From Pseudoalteromonas piscicida (GTDB lineage: Bacteria; Pseudomonadota; Gammaproteobacteria; Enterobacterales; Alteromonadaceae), in assembly GCF_002744175.1 (NCBI RefSeq), contig NZ_NKHF01000008.1:95118-159117 (forward strand): a stretch of 64,000 nucleotides of DNA, read 5' to 3'. Each line of letters begins with the position of its first letter. The first letter of the stretch is position 1. The translations under genes were made by a program, and so were the position numbers. Shown piece by piece: positions 51,070 to 60,013 of the stretch. The notes under the pieces were generated by a model, which saw nothing but the letters and a program-made list of their open reading frames with translations, ran no database searches and had not been told where the DNA came from.

Positions 51070-52051
51070 CTCCCCTATTTTAGTACTTGGCAGTAATTCA
51101 TTTTCTGGTGCATCATTCTGCGCGCACATGCTTAATCAAGACCAGCAGGTAATCGCTGTCAGCCGCTCAGAGGAACCGAATGACGCTTTGTTGCCCTATC
51201 GCTGGCAACCCAATCAACCTGTGTTTCACCAACTAGATTTAAATCATCACCTTGATGAAATTATTGCACTGATCAAAAAGCACAATATAAAACAAGTCTA
51301 CAACTTTGCGGCGCAAAGCATGGTTGGACAAAGTTGGCAATATCCCGAGCATTGGTTTATGACTAATGCGGTTTCAACGATTAAACTTCACAACGAGCTT
51401 AACAAACTCGACTCATTAGACCGTTATATTCATATTTCAACGCCCGAAGTGTACGGTAGCTGCGAAGGCTTAGTGCCTGAAAATAAAAACTATCACCCAA
51501 GCACCCCTTACGCGGTGTCACGTGCAGCTGCAGATATGAGTTTACATACTTTTGCCGATGTATATCAGTTTCCTGTGGTGTTTACACGTGCAGCAAATGT
51601 GTATGGTGAAGGTCAACAGCTATATCGGATCATACCACGTACGATACTCTTTGCATTGCTTGGTAAAGTGTTACCACTGCACGGCGGTGGTCATTCTACT
51701 CGCTCATTTATTCACATTGATGATGTTTCTAGCGCGACACAGCTTATTGGTGACAATGGAAAACTCGGGGAAATTTATCATATATCAACCGAAAGAATGA
51801 TCACTATCAGAGCATTAGTTGAGTTAATTTGCGATATGTTGCATGTTCCTTTTGAGCAAGTCTGCGAAGTCACAGAAGATAGACTTGGCAAAGATGCGGC
51901 TTATCTCTTAGATACGCAAAAGATCCGCTCAGAGCTCTCTTGGCAAGACCAAGTAACACTTGAAAACGGACTAGAGCGAACCATTGCTTGGGTGAAAAAC
52001 TACAAAGACATTTTAAGTACCCTCCCCCATGACTATATTCATAAGGCGTGA
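51062..52051 (+). CDS. dTDP-glucose/GDP-mannose dehydratase-like SDR
   Basis: 329 aa. It has the RmlB/Gmd-like ISTPEVYGS and FTRAANVYGEGQQLYRIIPR, but its catalytic Tyr motif reads YAVSRAAAD, with Arg where Lys is usual. The N-terminal loop is LGSNSFSGASF. It probably removes water from, or epimerises, a nucleotide sugar (perhaps heptose). Overlaps gmhA by eight bases. Confidence 0.83.
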   Translation: MTSSPILVLGSNSFSGASFCAHMLNQDQQVIAVSRSEEPNDALLPYRWQPNQPVFHQLDLNHHLDEIIALIKKHNIKQVYNFAAQSMVGQSWQYPEHWFMTNAVSTIKLHNELNKLDSLDRYIHISTPEVYGSCEGLVPENKNYHPSTPYAVSRAAADMSLHTFADVYQFPVVFTRAANVYGEGQQLYRIIPRTILFALLGKVLPLHGGGHSTRSFIHIDDVSSATQLIGDNGKLGEIYHISTERMITIRALVELICDMLHVPFEQVCEVTEDRLGKDAAYLLDTQKIRSELSWQDQVTLENGLERTIAWVKNYKDILSTLPHDYIHKA

Positions 52052-52058
52052 GAACCCC

Positions 52059-52721
52059 ATGTTAGGACAAGAAATAGATTTACTTAGAAACTACCCTAAA
52101 TCAAAGCGCGACACCAAAGGTAGAGCACAAGTTATTACGGATGCCGACAGAGAGATCGCAAGGCAGTACGGCAAGGACTTTTTTGATGGTGATAGAACCT
52201 ATGGTTACGGTGGTTTTCATTATTTCCCTCGCTTTTGGCAGCCTGTAGTGCCTGATTTACAATCACACTTTGGCCTCACAAAAGCTTCTAGTCTATTGGA
52301 TGTTGGCTGTGCAAAAGGCTTTATGCTTTATGACCTACAACAGTTGATACCTGGAATTAAATTACGTGGCTTGGATGTATCAGAGTACGCACTTGAACAT
52401 GCAAAAGAAGAAGTGAAAGATTTACTGACATTAGGTGACGCTAAATCCTTACCGTTTGAAGATAATTCCTTTGATGTTGTGATGTCTATTAATACTATCC
52501 ACAACCTTGAGGAAGGTGAGTGCGCAATGGCGCTAGGCGAAATTGAACGCGTCAGCCGAGGAAAAGCTTTTATCACCGTGGATGCCTACCGCAACGAAGA
52601 AGAAAAAGAGCGCATGATGGAGTGGGCATTAACAGCCAAAACCATTATGCATGTGGATGATTGGAAACAATTCTTCAAAGATAACGGTTACACTGGCGAT
52701 TTTTATTGGTTTATTCCATAG
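52059..52721 (+). CDS. SAM-dependent methyltransferase
   Basis: 220 aa from the ATG at 52059; a longer frame starting at 52029 lies inside the previous gene. Class I fold with motif I LLDVGCAKGFMLYDL and MSINTIHNLEEG (motif IV-like). A lead region (DRTYGYGGFHYFPRFW) is unlike common Ubi/Coq types. It likely methylates a sugar or a sugar precursor in the locus. Confidence 0.82.
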   Translation: MLGQEIDLLRNYPKSKRDTKGRAQVITDADREIARQYGKDFFDGDRTYGYGGFHYFPRFWQPVVPDLQSHFGLTKASSLLDVGCAKGFMLYDLQQLIPGIKLRGLDVSEYALEHAKEEVKDLLTLGDAKSLPFEDNSFDVVMSINTIHNLEEGECAMALGEIERVSRGKAFITVDAYRNEEEKERMMEWALTAKTIMHVDDWKQFFKDNGYTGDFYWFIP

Positions 52722-52728
52722 GTAATTT

Positions 52729-53532
52729 ATGAATCAAAGAACCACAGCCGCACATATCCGATACACGCTTTGTGACATTTCAAGCCAAACAAAAACCCCT
52801 CACTTAGGTAGCTGCTTGTCTTGTGTTGATATTCTTACGGCACTTTACTTTGGCGTGATGAATATAGATCCTTCGGAACCAAAAAAATCTGAACGTGACT
52901 ACTTTTTGTTAGGTAAAGGCCATGCCGCAAGCGCGCTTTACACTACCTTGGCCTACCGAGGGTACTTTTCAGTTGAATCACTCTATCAGCACGGTCAAAC
53001 TGGAAGTCAGTTTGAAGAGCACCCAGGGGTAAACGCGCCAAACGGCGTTGAAACTGTATCAGGGTCGCTTGGCCACGCCTTATCACTGGCTACAGGAATG
53101 GCCGTGAGCTGCAGATTACAAAATAGAACTAATCGGTTTTACGTACTGATGGGTGATGGCGAGATAAATGAAGGTACTGTGTGGGAAGCAGCCATGTTTG
53201 CTGCAGGTAAAAAGCTCTCCAACTTAACCACTATTGTCGATTTCAACAAGCTGCAAGGCACTGGAGAAAGCTGCAATATCATGCATTTAGAGCCGCTAGA
53301 AGCAAAGTGGCAGTCTTTTGGCTGGCATACTGTTAGAGTCAATGGTCATGACCTAGACGCTCTTAATAATGCACTCGCACTTGCAGGTACTGTTGATAAG
53401 CCGCTATGTATCATCGCTGATACCGTAAAAGGTAAAGGGATCTCCTTTATGGAAAATGACAACAACTGGCATTACCGTATTCCAACTGAAGAAGAAGTAG
53501 CCGCTGCGAAAGAGGAACTGGGAATATCATGA
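52729..53532 (+). CDS. Transketolase, N-terminal (TPP-binding) subunit
   Basis: 267 aa, only the TPP diphosphate-binding half of transketolase: KGHAASALY, EHPGVNAPNG, GDGEINEGTVWEAAMFA. It needs the next gene as partner. Split transketolases in glycan loci supply sedoheptulose 7-phosphate or add two-carbon units to sugars. Overlaps its partner by four bases. Confidence 0.92.
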   Translation: MNQRTTAAHIRYTLCDISSQTKTPHLGSCLSCVDILTALYFGVMNIDPSEPKKSERDYFLLGKGHAASALYTTLAYRGYFSVESLYQHGQTGSQFEEHPGVNAPNGVETVSGSLGHALSLATGMAVSCRLQNRTNRFYVLMGDGEINEGTVWEAAMFAAGKKLSNLTTIVDFNKLQGTGESCNIMHLEPLEAKWQSFGWHTVRVNGHDLDALNNALALAGTVDKPLCIIADTVKGKGISFMENDNNWHYRIPTEEEVAAAKEELGIS

Positions 53533-54452
53533 GAAACGCTTTTGCACGAGTATTGACTGAACTTGCCAAGCACGATGAGTCTCTCTTACTATTTTATGCT
53601 GATATCGGCAATCGATTATTCAACCCGCTAAAAGAGTTTGCCGAAGACCGTACAATCAATGCTGGGATCGCCGAGGCAAACATGGCATCCATGGCGGCTG
53701 GCAGTGCAATGATGGGACACAAGCCTTTCATCTACACTATCACCCCGTTTACTACCGCGCGAAACTTTGAGCAAATAAAGATTGATATTGCCTATCAGAA
53801 TCAACCAGTTATCATCGTAGGAACCGGTTCTGGATTATCATATGCGAACTTAGGCCCAACCCATCATTCATTCGAAGATCTTGCTCTGATGCGTGCGCTA
53901 CCAAACATGCATATCGTTTGCCCAGCCGACGCTTATGAGTTAGAACAACTAATGCCGCAACTGATAGAACTTAACGCACCTTGTTACTTTAGAATTGGTA
54001 AAAAGAATGAGCCAGCAGTCCATGAGGGCAAACCAACTCTTACTTACGGTAAAGTGCATGTTATGCGTCCAGGTGAACGTATTGCCGTACTCAGCACTGG
54101 CACTATTTTGCCTCTTGCACAGCAATTAGTGAGCGTATTAAGCGAGCGTGGGTTATCACCGGAACTGGTGAGTTTTCATACCATAAAACCACTCGATACA
54201 AACTACTTAAACGATGCAATGACCCGCTTTGCTCATGTCATTACACTCGAAGAGCACAATGTTAATGGTGGTTTTGGCAGTGCCGTTTTGGAGTATTTTA
54301 GCGAACAAGGAGGTGACAGTACTCGCGTTCATCGCTTTGGGATCCCAGACCGGTTTATCGATCAGGTGCACTCTACTGCTGATGCCAGAACTAAAGCAGG
54401 TCTTACTGTTGAGGACATGCTGAGTACCCTATCAAAGCGAGGTGTGGTGTGA
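53529..54452 (+). CDS. Transketolase, C-terminal (pyrimidine-binding) subunit
   Basis: 307 aa, the pyrimidine-binding and C-terminal halves of transketolase: the catalytic Glu region NAGIAEANMASMAAG, YTITPFTTARNFEQ, and the final VITLEEHNVNGGFG. Forms an alpha2-beta2-like enzyme with the gene before it. The stop overlaps the next start as GTGA. Confidence 0.92.
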   Translation: MRNAFARVLTELAKHDESLLLFYADIGNRLFNPLKEFAEDRTINAGIAEANMASMAAGSAMMGHKPFIYTITPFTTARNFEQIKIDIAYQNQPVIIVGTGSGLSYANLGPTHHSFEDLALMRALPNMHIVCPADAYELEQLMPQLIELNAPCYFRIGKKNEPAVHEGKPTLTYGKVHVMRPGERIAVLSTGTILPLAQQLVSVLSERGLSPELVSFHTIKPLDTNYLNDAMTRFAHVITLEEHNVNGGFGSAVLEYFSEQGGDSTRVHRFGIPDRFIDQVHSTADARTKAGLTVEDMLSTLSKRGVV

Positions 54453-55066
54453 TTATAGGCGTTGATTTCGATAATACCATAGCTGATTATACTGGCGTTT
54501 TTTATGATATCGCCTTGAATTTAGGTTGGATACCCAGTTCAGTAGGTGTTACAAAAGAAGCAGTGAAATCCTACTTTATCAATCACGGTAAAGAACCAAA
54601 GTGGACTGAACTACAGGGTATCGTTTACGGTAAAGAAATAATGCGAGCCAATCCTTATGATGGTTGTTTAGCAACATTGCAAGCACTTCATGACGATGGT
54701 CATGAAATAAAGCTCATATCTCACAAGACCAAATATCCGATAATAGGTGAGAAAGTAGATATCCATCATGCGGCAACAAGGTGGCTTATGGAAAATCAAT
54801 TCATAAGCTCCAAACTTGGACCGATAGCTGAGCGTAATGTATTTTTCAATCAAACACTTGACCAAAAGGTAATGACTATTTCCGCACAAAAATGTGATGT
54901 TTTTATCGATGATTTGGAGCGGGTCCTAAACCATGAACGCTTCCCAGAAACCACTCAAAAAGTTTTATTCAATCCACAAGCACAACTCCAAACATTTGGA
55001 CAAGTAAACAATTGGACCAGCATCATCGACCTAATCAATCGAAATGTATCAGAAGGAATTATGTGA
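54449..55066 (+). CDS. HAD-superfamily hydrolase
   Basis: 205 aa, GTG start overlapping the transketolase stop. Motif I GVDFDNTIADY (catalytic Asp pair), motif II KLISHKT and motif IV VFIDDLERV. A small phosphatase, possibly acting on a phosphosugar made by the adjacent genes, although it is not a recognised GmhB. Confidence 0.82.
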   Translation: MIIGVDFDNTIADYTGVFYDIALNLGWIPSSVGVTKEAVKSYFINHGKEPKWTELQGIVYGKEIMRANPYDGCLATLQALHDDGHEIKLISHKTKYPIIGEKVDIHHAATRWLMENQFISSKLGPIAERNVFFNQTLDQKVMTISAQKCDVFIDDLERVLNHERFPETTQKVLFNPQAQLQTFGQVNNWTSIIDLINRNVSEGIM

Positions 55067-55566
55067 TGGTAATTTGGATTACTGGGTTACCGGGCGCAGG
55101 GAAAACAACCTTGGCTCATACTTTGCATAAAAAACTAAAGGATAAACTGAATAATATTATCTTGCTTGATGGTGATGTTTTAAGGACTGTATTTAGTAAC
55201 TTCAATTACGATCATAAGTCAAGGCTTGAGCTGGGCATGACCTATGCGAGGCTCTCTCACATGCTTTCTCAACAGGGGTTTATCGTTATTTGTGCGACGG
55301 TATCTATGTTTCACAAGGTTAGAGAATGGAATGCCGATAATAATTCTTCGTATGTAGAAGTGTACATTAGAGCTTCAGAGAAGGTCCTGCGTCAAAGAAA
55401 CCAAAAAGAGTTGTATTCAAAAGCATCATCGGGGAATGCCAAGTACGTACATGGCTTTGATATTAAAATCGAGGAACCTACGGCCCCCTCTATAATTATC
55501 GATAATAATGGAGTGGAAGAGCCGGATTCTTTAGTAGAACTAATCATATCGGAACTAAATTTATGA
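55066..55566 (+). CDS. CysC-like kinase, candidate cytidine diphosphoramidate kinase (Cj1415 type)
   Basis: 166 aa from the ATG at 55066, overlapping the HAD stop. P-loop GLPGAGKTTLA, LLDGDVLR, and the adenylylsulfate-kinase-like YSKASSGNAKYVHGF. True APS kinases have GLSGSGKS and FSPYR-type sites not clear here. In C. jejuni the homologue Cj1415 phosphorylates the ribose 3'-OH of cytidine diphosphoramidate. The three other pathway enzymes follow within 3 kb, which favours that role over PAPS formation. Confidence 0.75.
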   Translation: MVIWITGLPGAGKTTLAHTLHKKLKDKLNNIILLDGDVLRTVFSNFNYDHKSRLELGMTYARLSHMLSQQGFIVICATVSMFHKVREWNADNNSSYVEVYIRASEKVLRQRNQKELYSKASSGNAKYVHGFDIKIEEPTAPSIIIDNNGVEEPDSLVELIISELNL

Positions 55567-56336
55567 AAAAAAAACTAGGTGACTTCACTGGGTTAGCAAA
55601 AAATTACTCACAATTCAGGCCTGGGTATGCATCAATGGTCGGGCAAGCGCTGTTGGGTCTAGTAGAAAAGAGAAGGTCTGAAATTGATTTCGTCGATGTT
55701 GGAGCTGGAACGGGAATTTGGACGCGGATCATATGCGATCTAGGTGTGAATTCAGTTACTGCTATAGAACCAAATAACGATATGAGAGAACATGGGATCA
55801 AAGATTCTGCAGGTACCGGTATTGCATGGGCAGCGGGAAATGGAGAAGACACAAAGTTACCTAGTAATAGTGCTGACATTCTGACAATGGCCTCATCATT
55901 CCATTGGGTCGACTTTGAACGTGGTATCCAAGAATTTACGCGCGTTTTACGGTCTGGTGGGATCTTCTCGGCATTATGGAATCCACGCCATATTGAGAGT
56001 AATCCTCTCCTTGTAGAGATCGAAGCAATGTTGAACCAAATAGCGCCGAATATCAAACGAGTCTCATCAGGCAATTCAGAGTTTACACAAACATTAATGG
56101 ATAGATTGATAAAAACAGATGCCTTTAGCGATGTTATATATCTAGAAGGAACACATACAATAAAGCAATCGCCAGAAGAATATATCGGCGTCTGGTGGTC
56201 TGTGAATGATATCCGCGCTCAGGCTGGTGAAGAAAAGTTTAATCAATTTATGGATTATGTAGAACAGCGAGTTAAGGGATTAGATTTTATAGAGACAACA
56301 TATAAAACAAAAGCTTGGGCAGCCAGAGTTAAGTAG
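55563..56336 (+). CDS. SAM-dependent methyltransferase
   Basis: 257 aa. Class I methyltransferase with motif I VDVGAGTGIWTRII, motif II-like AIEPNNDM and TMASSFHWVDFE. Placed between the CysC-like kinase and the glutamine kinase, the region where C. jejuni has methyltransferases Cj1419 and Cj1420, so it may put the O-methyl group on phosphoramidate. Substrate not shown. Confidence 0.8.
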   Translation: MKKKLGDFTGLAKNYSQFRPGYASMVGQALLGLVEKRRSEIDFVDVGAGTGIWTRIICDLGVNSVTAIEPNNDMREHGIKDSAGTGIAWAAGNGEDTKLPSNSADILTMASSFHWVDFERGIQEFTRVLRSGGIFSALWNPRHIESNPLLVEIEAMLNQIAPNIKRVSSGNSEFTQTLMDRLIKTDAFSDVIYLEGTHTIKQSPEEYIGVWWSVNDIRAQAGEEKFNQFMDYVEQRVKGLDFIETTYKTKAWAARVK

Positions 56337-56338
56337 CA

Positions 56339-58660
56339 ATGATGTTTTCAACTAAATCAAACAATCTGCTAGCATTGGAGGGAAAGCTAACTAACGCGAT
56401 TATTTTACCTCAATGCCGGATTACGTATCGAAGTTGGCGTACAAATCCAGAGAGTGTCATAAACTATATCTACAGCTTTGCTGATTGGAGCAGCGGGAAC
56501 TTGATTGTTAGAAGTAGCTCTTGCAATGAAGATTCATCCAAACACTCTCTGGCGGGGCATTTTTTATCTGTTCTAAATGTCAACGGAAAACGTAAACTAC
56601 TTGATGCCATAGATGCCGTCTTTAACTCTTATTCTGAATTAGACGATAGTAGCGAGCTTTTTATTCAACCGATGCTCGAAAAAGTTAAAATGAGTGGTGT
56701 ACTGTTTAGTAAAGACCCCTCTAATAACGCGCCTTACTACGTCATTAACTTTAGTCATTCCAATATGACTGATGCAATCACAAGTGGTTGTTCTAACGAT
56801 CAAGTTTGTTATATTGCGAAAACGTTTAATCACGTCACTGAGCCGTGGAAAAAGCGGCTAGTTTCTCTATCTCAAGAGTTAGAAGCTCTCTTTGAACATG
56901 AAGCCCTAGACATTGAATTTGCTATCGATTCAGATGACAAGCTCTATTTACTTCAAGTACGCCCTTTGATCCTAAATTATGGATATACAGGCCTTTCATC
57001 TGAGTCGCACCTAAAAATACTAAAAAAACTCAGCGTCAGTGTAGAGCGTTTTCTAAGGCCCCACCCCTACCTAAACGGCAAGCGGTCGATTCTCGGAATC
57101 ATGCCAGATTGGAATCCTGCGGAAATAATTGGAGTGCGCCCGCGACCGTTGGCACTGTCTCTATACAAGGAGCTAATTACAGATTCCACTTGGGCTTATC
57201 AGCGCAATAATTACGGTTACAAGCAATTACGAAGCTTTCCATTATTACTCTCGTTACATGGACTTCCATATATTGATGTCCGTGTAAGCTTTAATTCTTT
57301 TATCCCTAAAGATATTCCAAACCAATTAGCCGAAAAGTTAGTAGATTATTATATTGACGAGTTGGAGCAAGCACCAGAAAAACACGACAAAGTCGAGTTT
57401 GATATTATTTTCTCGTGTTATACCCTCGATATTAAAGAAAGGGCCAAAAGATTAGTCAAACAAGGCTTCACGAGAGCAGAAGTAGATAACCTTCTGGACT
57501 CTCTTGGCACTTTAACAAATAACATCATTAAATCAGATGGTTTATGGTCAAAAGACATAGACAAAGTTTCGGCTTTACCTCATCGACGCAAGAAAATACT
57601 AGAAAGTGATTTATTAATAAAGGACAAAATTTACTGGCTTTTAGAAGACTGCAAAAGATATGGGACGCTTCCATTCGCTGGATTAGCGAGAGCTGGGTTT
57701 ATTGCTGTACAACTTTTGCGTTCAATGGTATCGACTGACATAATTAGTGAGAAGGACTACCATACATTCCTCTCTTCAATCGCAACTGTAAGTTCAAACT
57801 TGAAAGATGACTTTGCCACCCTCTCACTTACTGGCTTTTTAAAAAAATATGGTCATTTAAGACCTGGCACATATGATATTTTGTCGCCAAGATACGACAG
57901 AGCTCCTGAGAAATATTTTGATAGCTCACAGCAAAACTTAACAATTGAGAATGATGTAGCTTCTTTTTCTCTCAGTCTCGAACAATTAACTAAGTTAAAG
58001 TCATTATTAGAAAGTAATGGAATTGAGCATGATGTAATTTCAATATTTTCTTTCATTAAAGGAGCAATTGAAGGAAGAGAATTTGCAAAGTTCATTTTTA
58101 CACAAAGCCTTAGTGATATTTTAGAGTTATTGAGAGAGTTAGGTGAGGAATATAATTTCTCTGCCGAAGACATGTCATATACGGACATCTCTACAATACT
58201 AGATGCATACTCAAGCACAGAGGAGCTTAAGCCAAGATTAGAAACTAGTATACTTTCTGGAAAGACGGCTTATCAAAATACTTTGCAAATCAGCCTTCCT
58301 CCTCTAATTTCTAAACCCGAGGATGTTTTTTCTTTCACGATGCCAGAAGGTGAACCCAATTTCATTACACAGCAAAAGGTATCAGCTCATATATTGATAA
58401 ACCCTAGTGACTCTATCGACCTGAGTGGAAAGATAATCTTTGTCCCTTCCGCAGACCCAGGGTTTGATTGGCTATTTTCTCACCAGATAGCAGGCCTAAT
58501 CACGAAATATGGCGGGTGCAATAGTCATATGGCAATCCGCGCAGGAGAGCTAAATATCCCCTCAGTTATCGGAGCAGGAGAAGTGCTTTACAACAAATGG
58601 TTGAAAGGCACTGTCCTTGAAATTGATGCTTGCAATAAAAAAGTTACGGTGATCAAATGA
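56339..58660 (+). CDS. PEP-synthase-like kinase, candidate L-glutamine kinase (Cj1418 type)
   Basis: 773 aa. An N-terminal ATP-grasp part of PPDK/PpsA type (VRSSSCNEDSSKHSLAG, residues 57-73; DIEFAIDSDDKLYLLQVRPL) is followed by a long middle of no clear family and a C-terminal swivelling domain with the phospho-histidine H730 in GGCNSHMAIRAGELNIPS. The PEP/pyruvate barrel is absent, so it is not PEP synthase. Cj1418, of similar size and layout, phosphorylates the amide nitrogen of glutamine. The gatase and cytidylyltransferase just after support the same role. Noticeably AT-rich coding. Confidence 0.8.
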   Translation: MMFSTKSNNLLALEGKLTNAIILPQCRITYRSWRTNPESVINYIYSFADWSSGNLIVRSSSCNEDSSKHSLAGHFLSVLNVNGKRKLLDAIDAVFNSYSELDDSSELFIQPMLEKVKMSGVLFSKDPSNNAPYYVINFSHSNMTDAITSGCSNDQVCYIAKTFNHVTEPWKKRLVSLSQELEALFEHEALDIEFAIDSDDKLYLLQVRPLILNYGYTGLSSESHLKILKKLSVSVERFLRPHPYLNGKRSILGIMPDWNPAEIIGVRPRPLALSLYKELITDSTWAYQRNNYGYKQLRSFPLLLSLHGLPYIDVRVSFNSFIPKDIPNQLAEKLVDYYIDELEQAPEKHDKVEFDIIFSCYTLDIKERAKRLVKQGFTRAEVDNLLDSLGTLTNNIIKSDGLWSKDIDKVSALPHRRKKILESDLLIKDKIYWLLEDCKRYGTLPFAGLARAGFIAVQLLRSMVSTDIISEKDYHTFLSSIATVSSNLKDDFATLSLTGFLKKYGHLRPGTYDILSPRYDRAPEKYFDSSQQNLTIENDVASFSLSLEQLTKLKSLLESNGIEHDVISIFSFIKGAIEGREFAKFIFTQSLSDILELLRELGEEYNFSAEDMSYTDISTILDAYSSTEELKPRLETSILSGKTAYQNTLQISLPPLISKPEDVFSFTMPEGEPNFITQQKVSAHILINPSDSIDLSGKIIFVPSADPGFDWLFSHQIAGLITKYGGCNSHMAIRAGELNIPSVIGAGEVLYNKWLKGTVLEIDACNKKVTVIK

Positions 58661-59256
58661 ATTTGGTTGGGTTAACTCAGCGGGTAGATATATCGGTCCC
58701 TCATGGAGAGCGACGTGATGCTATAGATCAAAAATGGTATTCGTTTTGCCAAGCATGCGGAGTCACTCCAGTACTATTACCTAACGATATCAATGTGTGT
58801 AAAGCACTACTTTCATCGCTTGATCTTAAAGGAATAATTTTAACTGGTGGTAACTCACCCGTAGCTTATGGAGGTAATGCTCCAGAAAGGGATGAGTTAG
58901 AGCTGTTTCTAGTTGAACATTCAATTACCAAAAAGATCCCTTTAGTTGGAGTCTGTAGAGGGATGCAAATGTTACAGATGATAAACGGTGAGAAACTTGT
59001 AAAAATTGATGGGCACATCACTTCCTCTCAAATAATAACGCTTAAAGGGGTACCTTATGAAACAAACTCCTTCCATACCTTAGGAACGTATGTATGTAAT
59101 CCTCCATGGTCAGTCGAGGCTTGCAGTGATGATGGAGTTATAAAGGCTATCCGCCATGAAAAATACCCTCTATATGGAATTATGTGGCATCCGGAGAGAA
59201 CACAGCCTTTTAGCTCTTGTGACTTAAATTTTTTTAGAGGTTTATTTTTATCGTGA
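58657..59256 (+). CDS. Class I glutamine amidotransferase, candidate CDP-glutamine hydrolase (Cj1417 type)
   Basis: 199 aa, peptidase C26 fold. Nucleophile C100 in VGVCRGMQM, with H178 and E180 in MWHPER completing the triad; oxyanion glycines in LTGGNSP. In C. jejuni the homologue Cj1417 cuts CDP-L-glutamine to glutamate and cytidine diphosphoramidate. It overlaps the genes on both sides by four bases, exactly as a coupled pathway would. Confidence 0.82.
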   Translation: MNLVGLTQRVDISVPHGERRDAIDQKWYSFCQACGVTPVLLPNDINVCKALLSSLDLKGIILTGGNSPVAYGGNAPERDELELFLVEHSITKKIPLVGVCRGMQMLQMINGEKLVKIDGHITSSQIITLKGVPYETNSFHTLGTYVCNPPWSVEACSDDGVIKAIRHEKYPLYGIMWHPERTQPFSSCDLNFFRGLFLS

Positions 59257-60011
59257 AAGCAATAATTCTAGCTGCAGGTATGGGATCTAGGCTCGGAAAT
59301 TTAACAAAACATCAACCAAAGTGCTTAATTGAGCTTTGGGGAGAGAGCCTTTTACACAGACAACTTAGGCAACTGGAAAGCATAGGCATTACAGACGTTG
59401 TCGTTGTCTCTGGTCATTGTGCTAATAAAATTTCTGAGCTTTGGAATACTACTATTGTAAATAAAAATTTCAATAACTCTAATATGGTGTACAGCTTGAG
59501 CCTAACTTTAAATTGGCTCAATGGACTAGAAAACGAACAAGTATTGATTTTATATGGAGATATTGCATTTAGTACCAACGTGCTTAATTCACTTAAAAAT
59601 AGCGCCGTATCAAATAACGCTGTAGTACTAGGAAATACAAAGTGGTTAGAACTGTGGAAACAGCGTATGAACAACCCTATCGAAGACGTTGAAACTTTTA
59701 AGTTTAACGATGCGATGTTGCTAGAAGAGATTGGTCAACCCCCAAAAAGTCTATCCGAACTGGAAGGTCAATTTATGGGCATGTTGAAAATGCGGGCTAA
59801 TTTTCTAGTTGAGCAACTAAAGCAGTATAGCTTAGACCTTCAAGCAGGAAAGTCGGACCCTAACCTTTATATGACCGATTTGCTTCAAGCTATGTGCATA
59901 GAAGAGAATGTCAGTGTAGAACTCGCAAGAGGTCAATGGATAGAGCTAGATACTATTGATGACTACAACCTATATAACAAGCATACAGCTCAGCACTTTG
60001 GACTGGATTAA
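59253..60011 (+). CDS. Nucleotidyltransferase, candidate CTP:phosphoglutamine cytidylyltransferase (Cj1416 type)
   Basis: 252 aa, GTG start overlapping the previous stop. Nucleotide-binding AAGMGSRLGNLT, KCLIEL and metal-binding LYGDIAF, then WIELDTIDDY. Typical sugar-phosphate nucleotidyltransferase fold. In C. jejuni Cj1416 joins CTP and glutamine phosphate to CDP-glutamine. It sits next to the kinase and hydrolase of the same pathway. Confidence 0.8.
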   Translation: MKAIILAAGMGSRLGNLTKHQPKCLIELWGESLLHRQLRQLESIGITDVVVVSGHCANKISELWNTTIVNKNFNNSNMVYSLSLTLNWLNGLENEQVLILYGDIAFSTNVLNSLKNSAVSNNAVVLGNTKWLELWKQRMNNPIEDVETFKFNDAMLLEEIGQPPKSLSELEGQFMGMLKMRANFLVEQLKQYSLDLQAGKSDPNLYMTDLLQAMCIEENVSVELARGQWIELDTIDDYNLYNKHTAQHFGLD

Positions 60012-60013
60012 AC

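Noticed and set aside
55066..55566. Ordinary APS kinase (cysC) for sulfate assimilation
   Set aside because: No cysD/cysN nearby, non-standard P-loop and placement inside the phosphoramidate set; kept only as alternative.
56339..58660. PEP synthase or pyruvate phosphate dikinase
   Set aside because: The PEP/pyruvate-binding barrel is missing and the histidine domain is at the C terminus.
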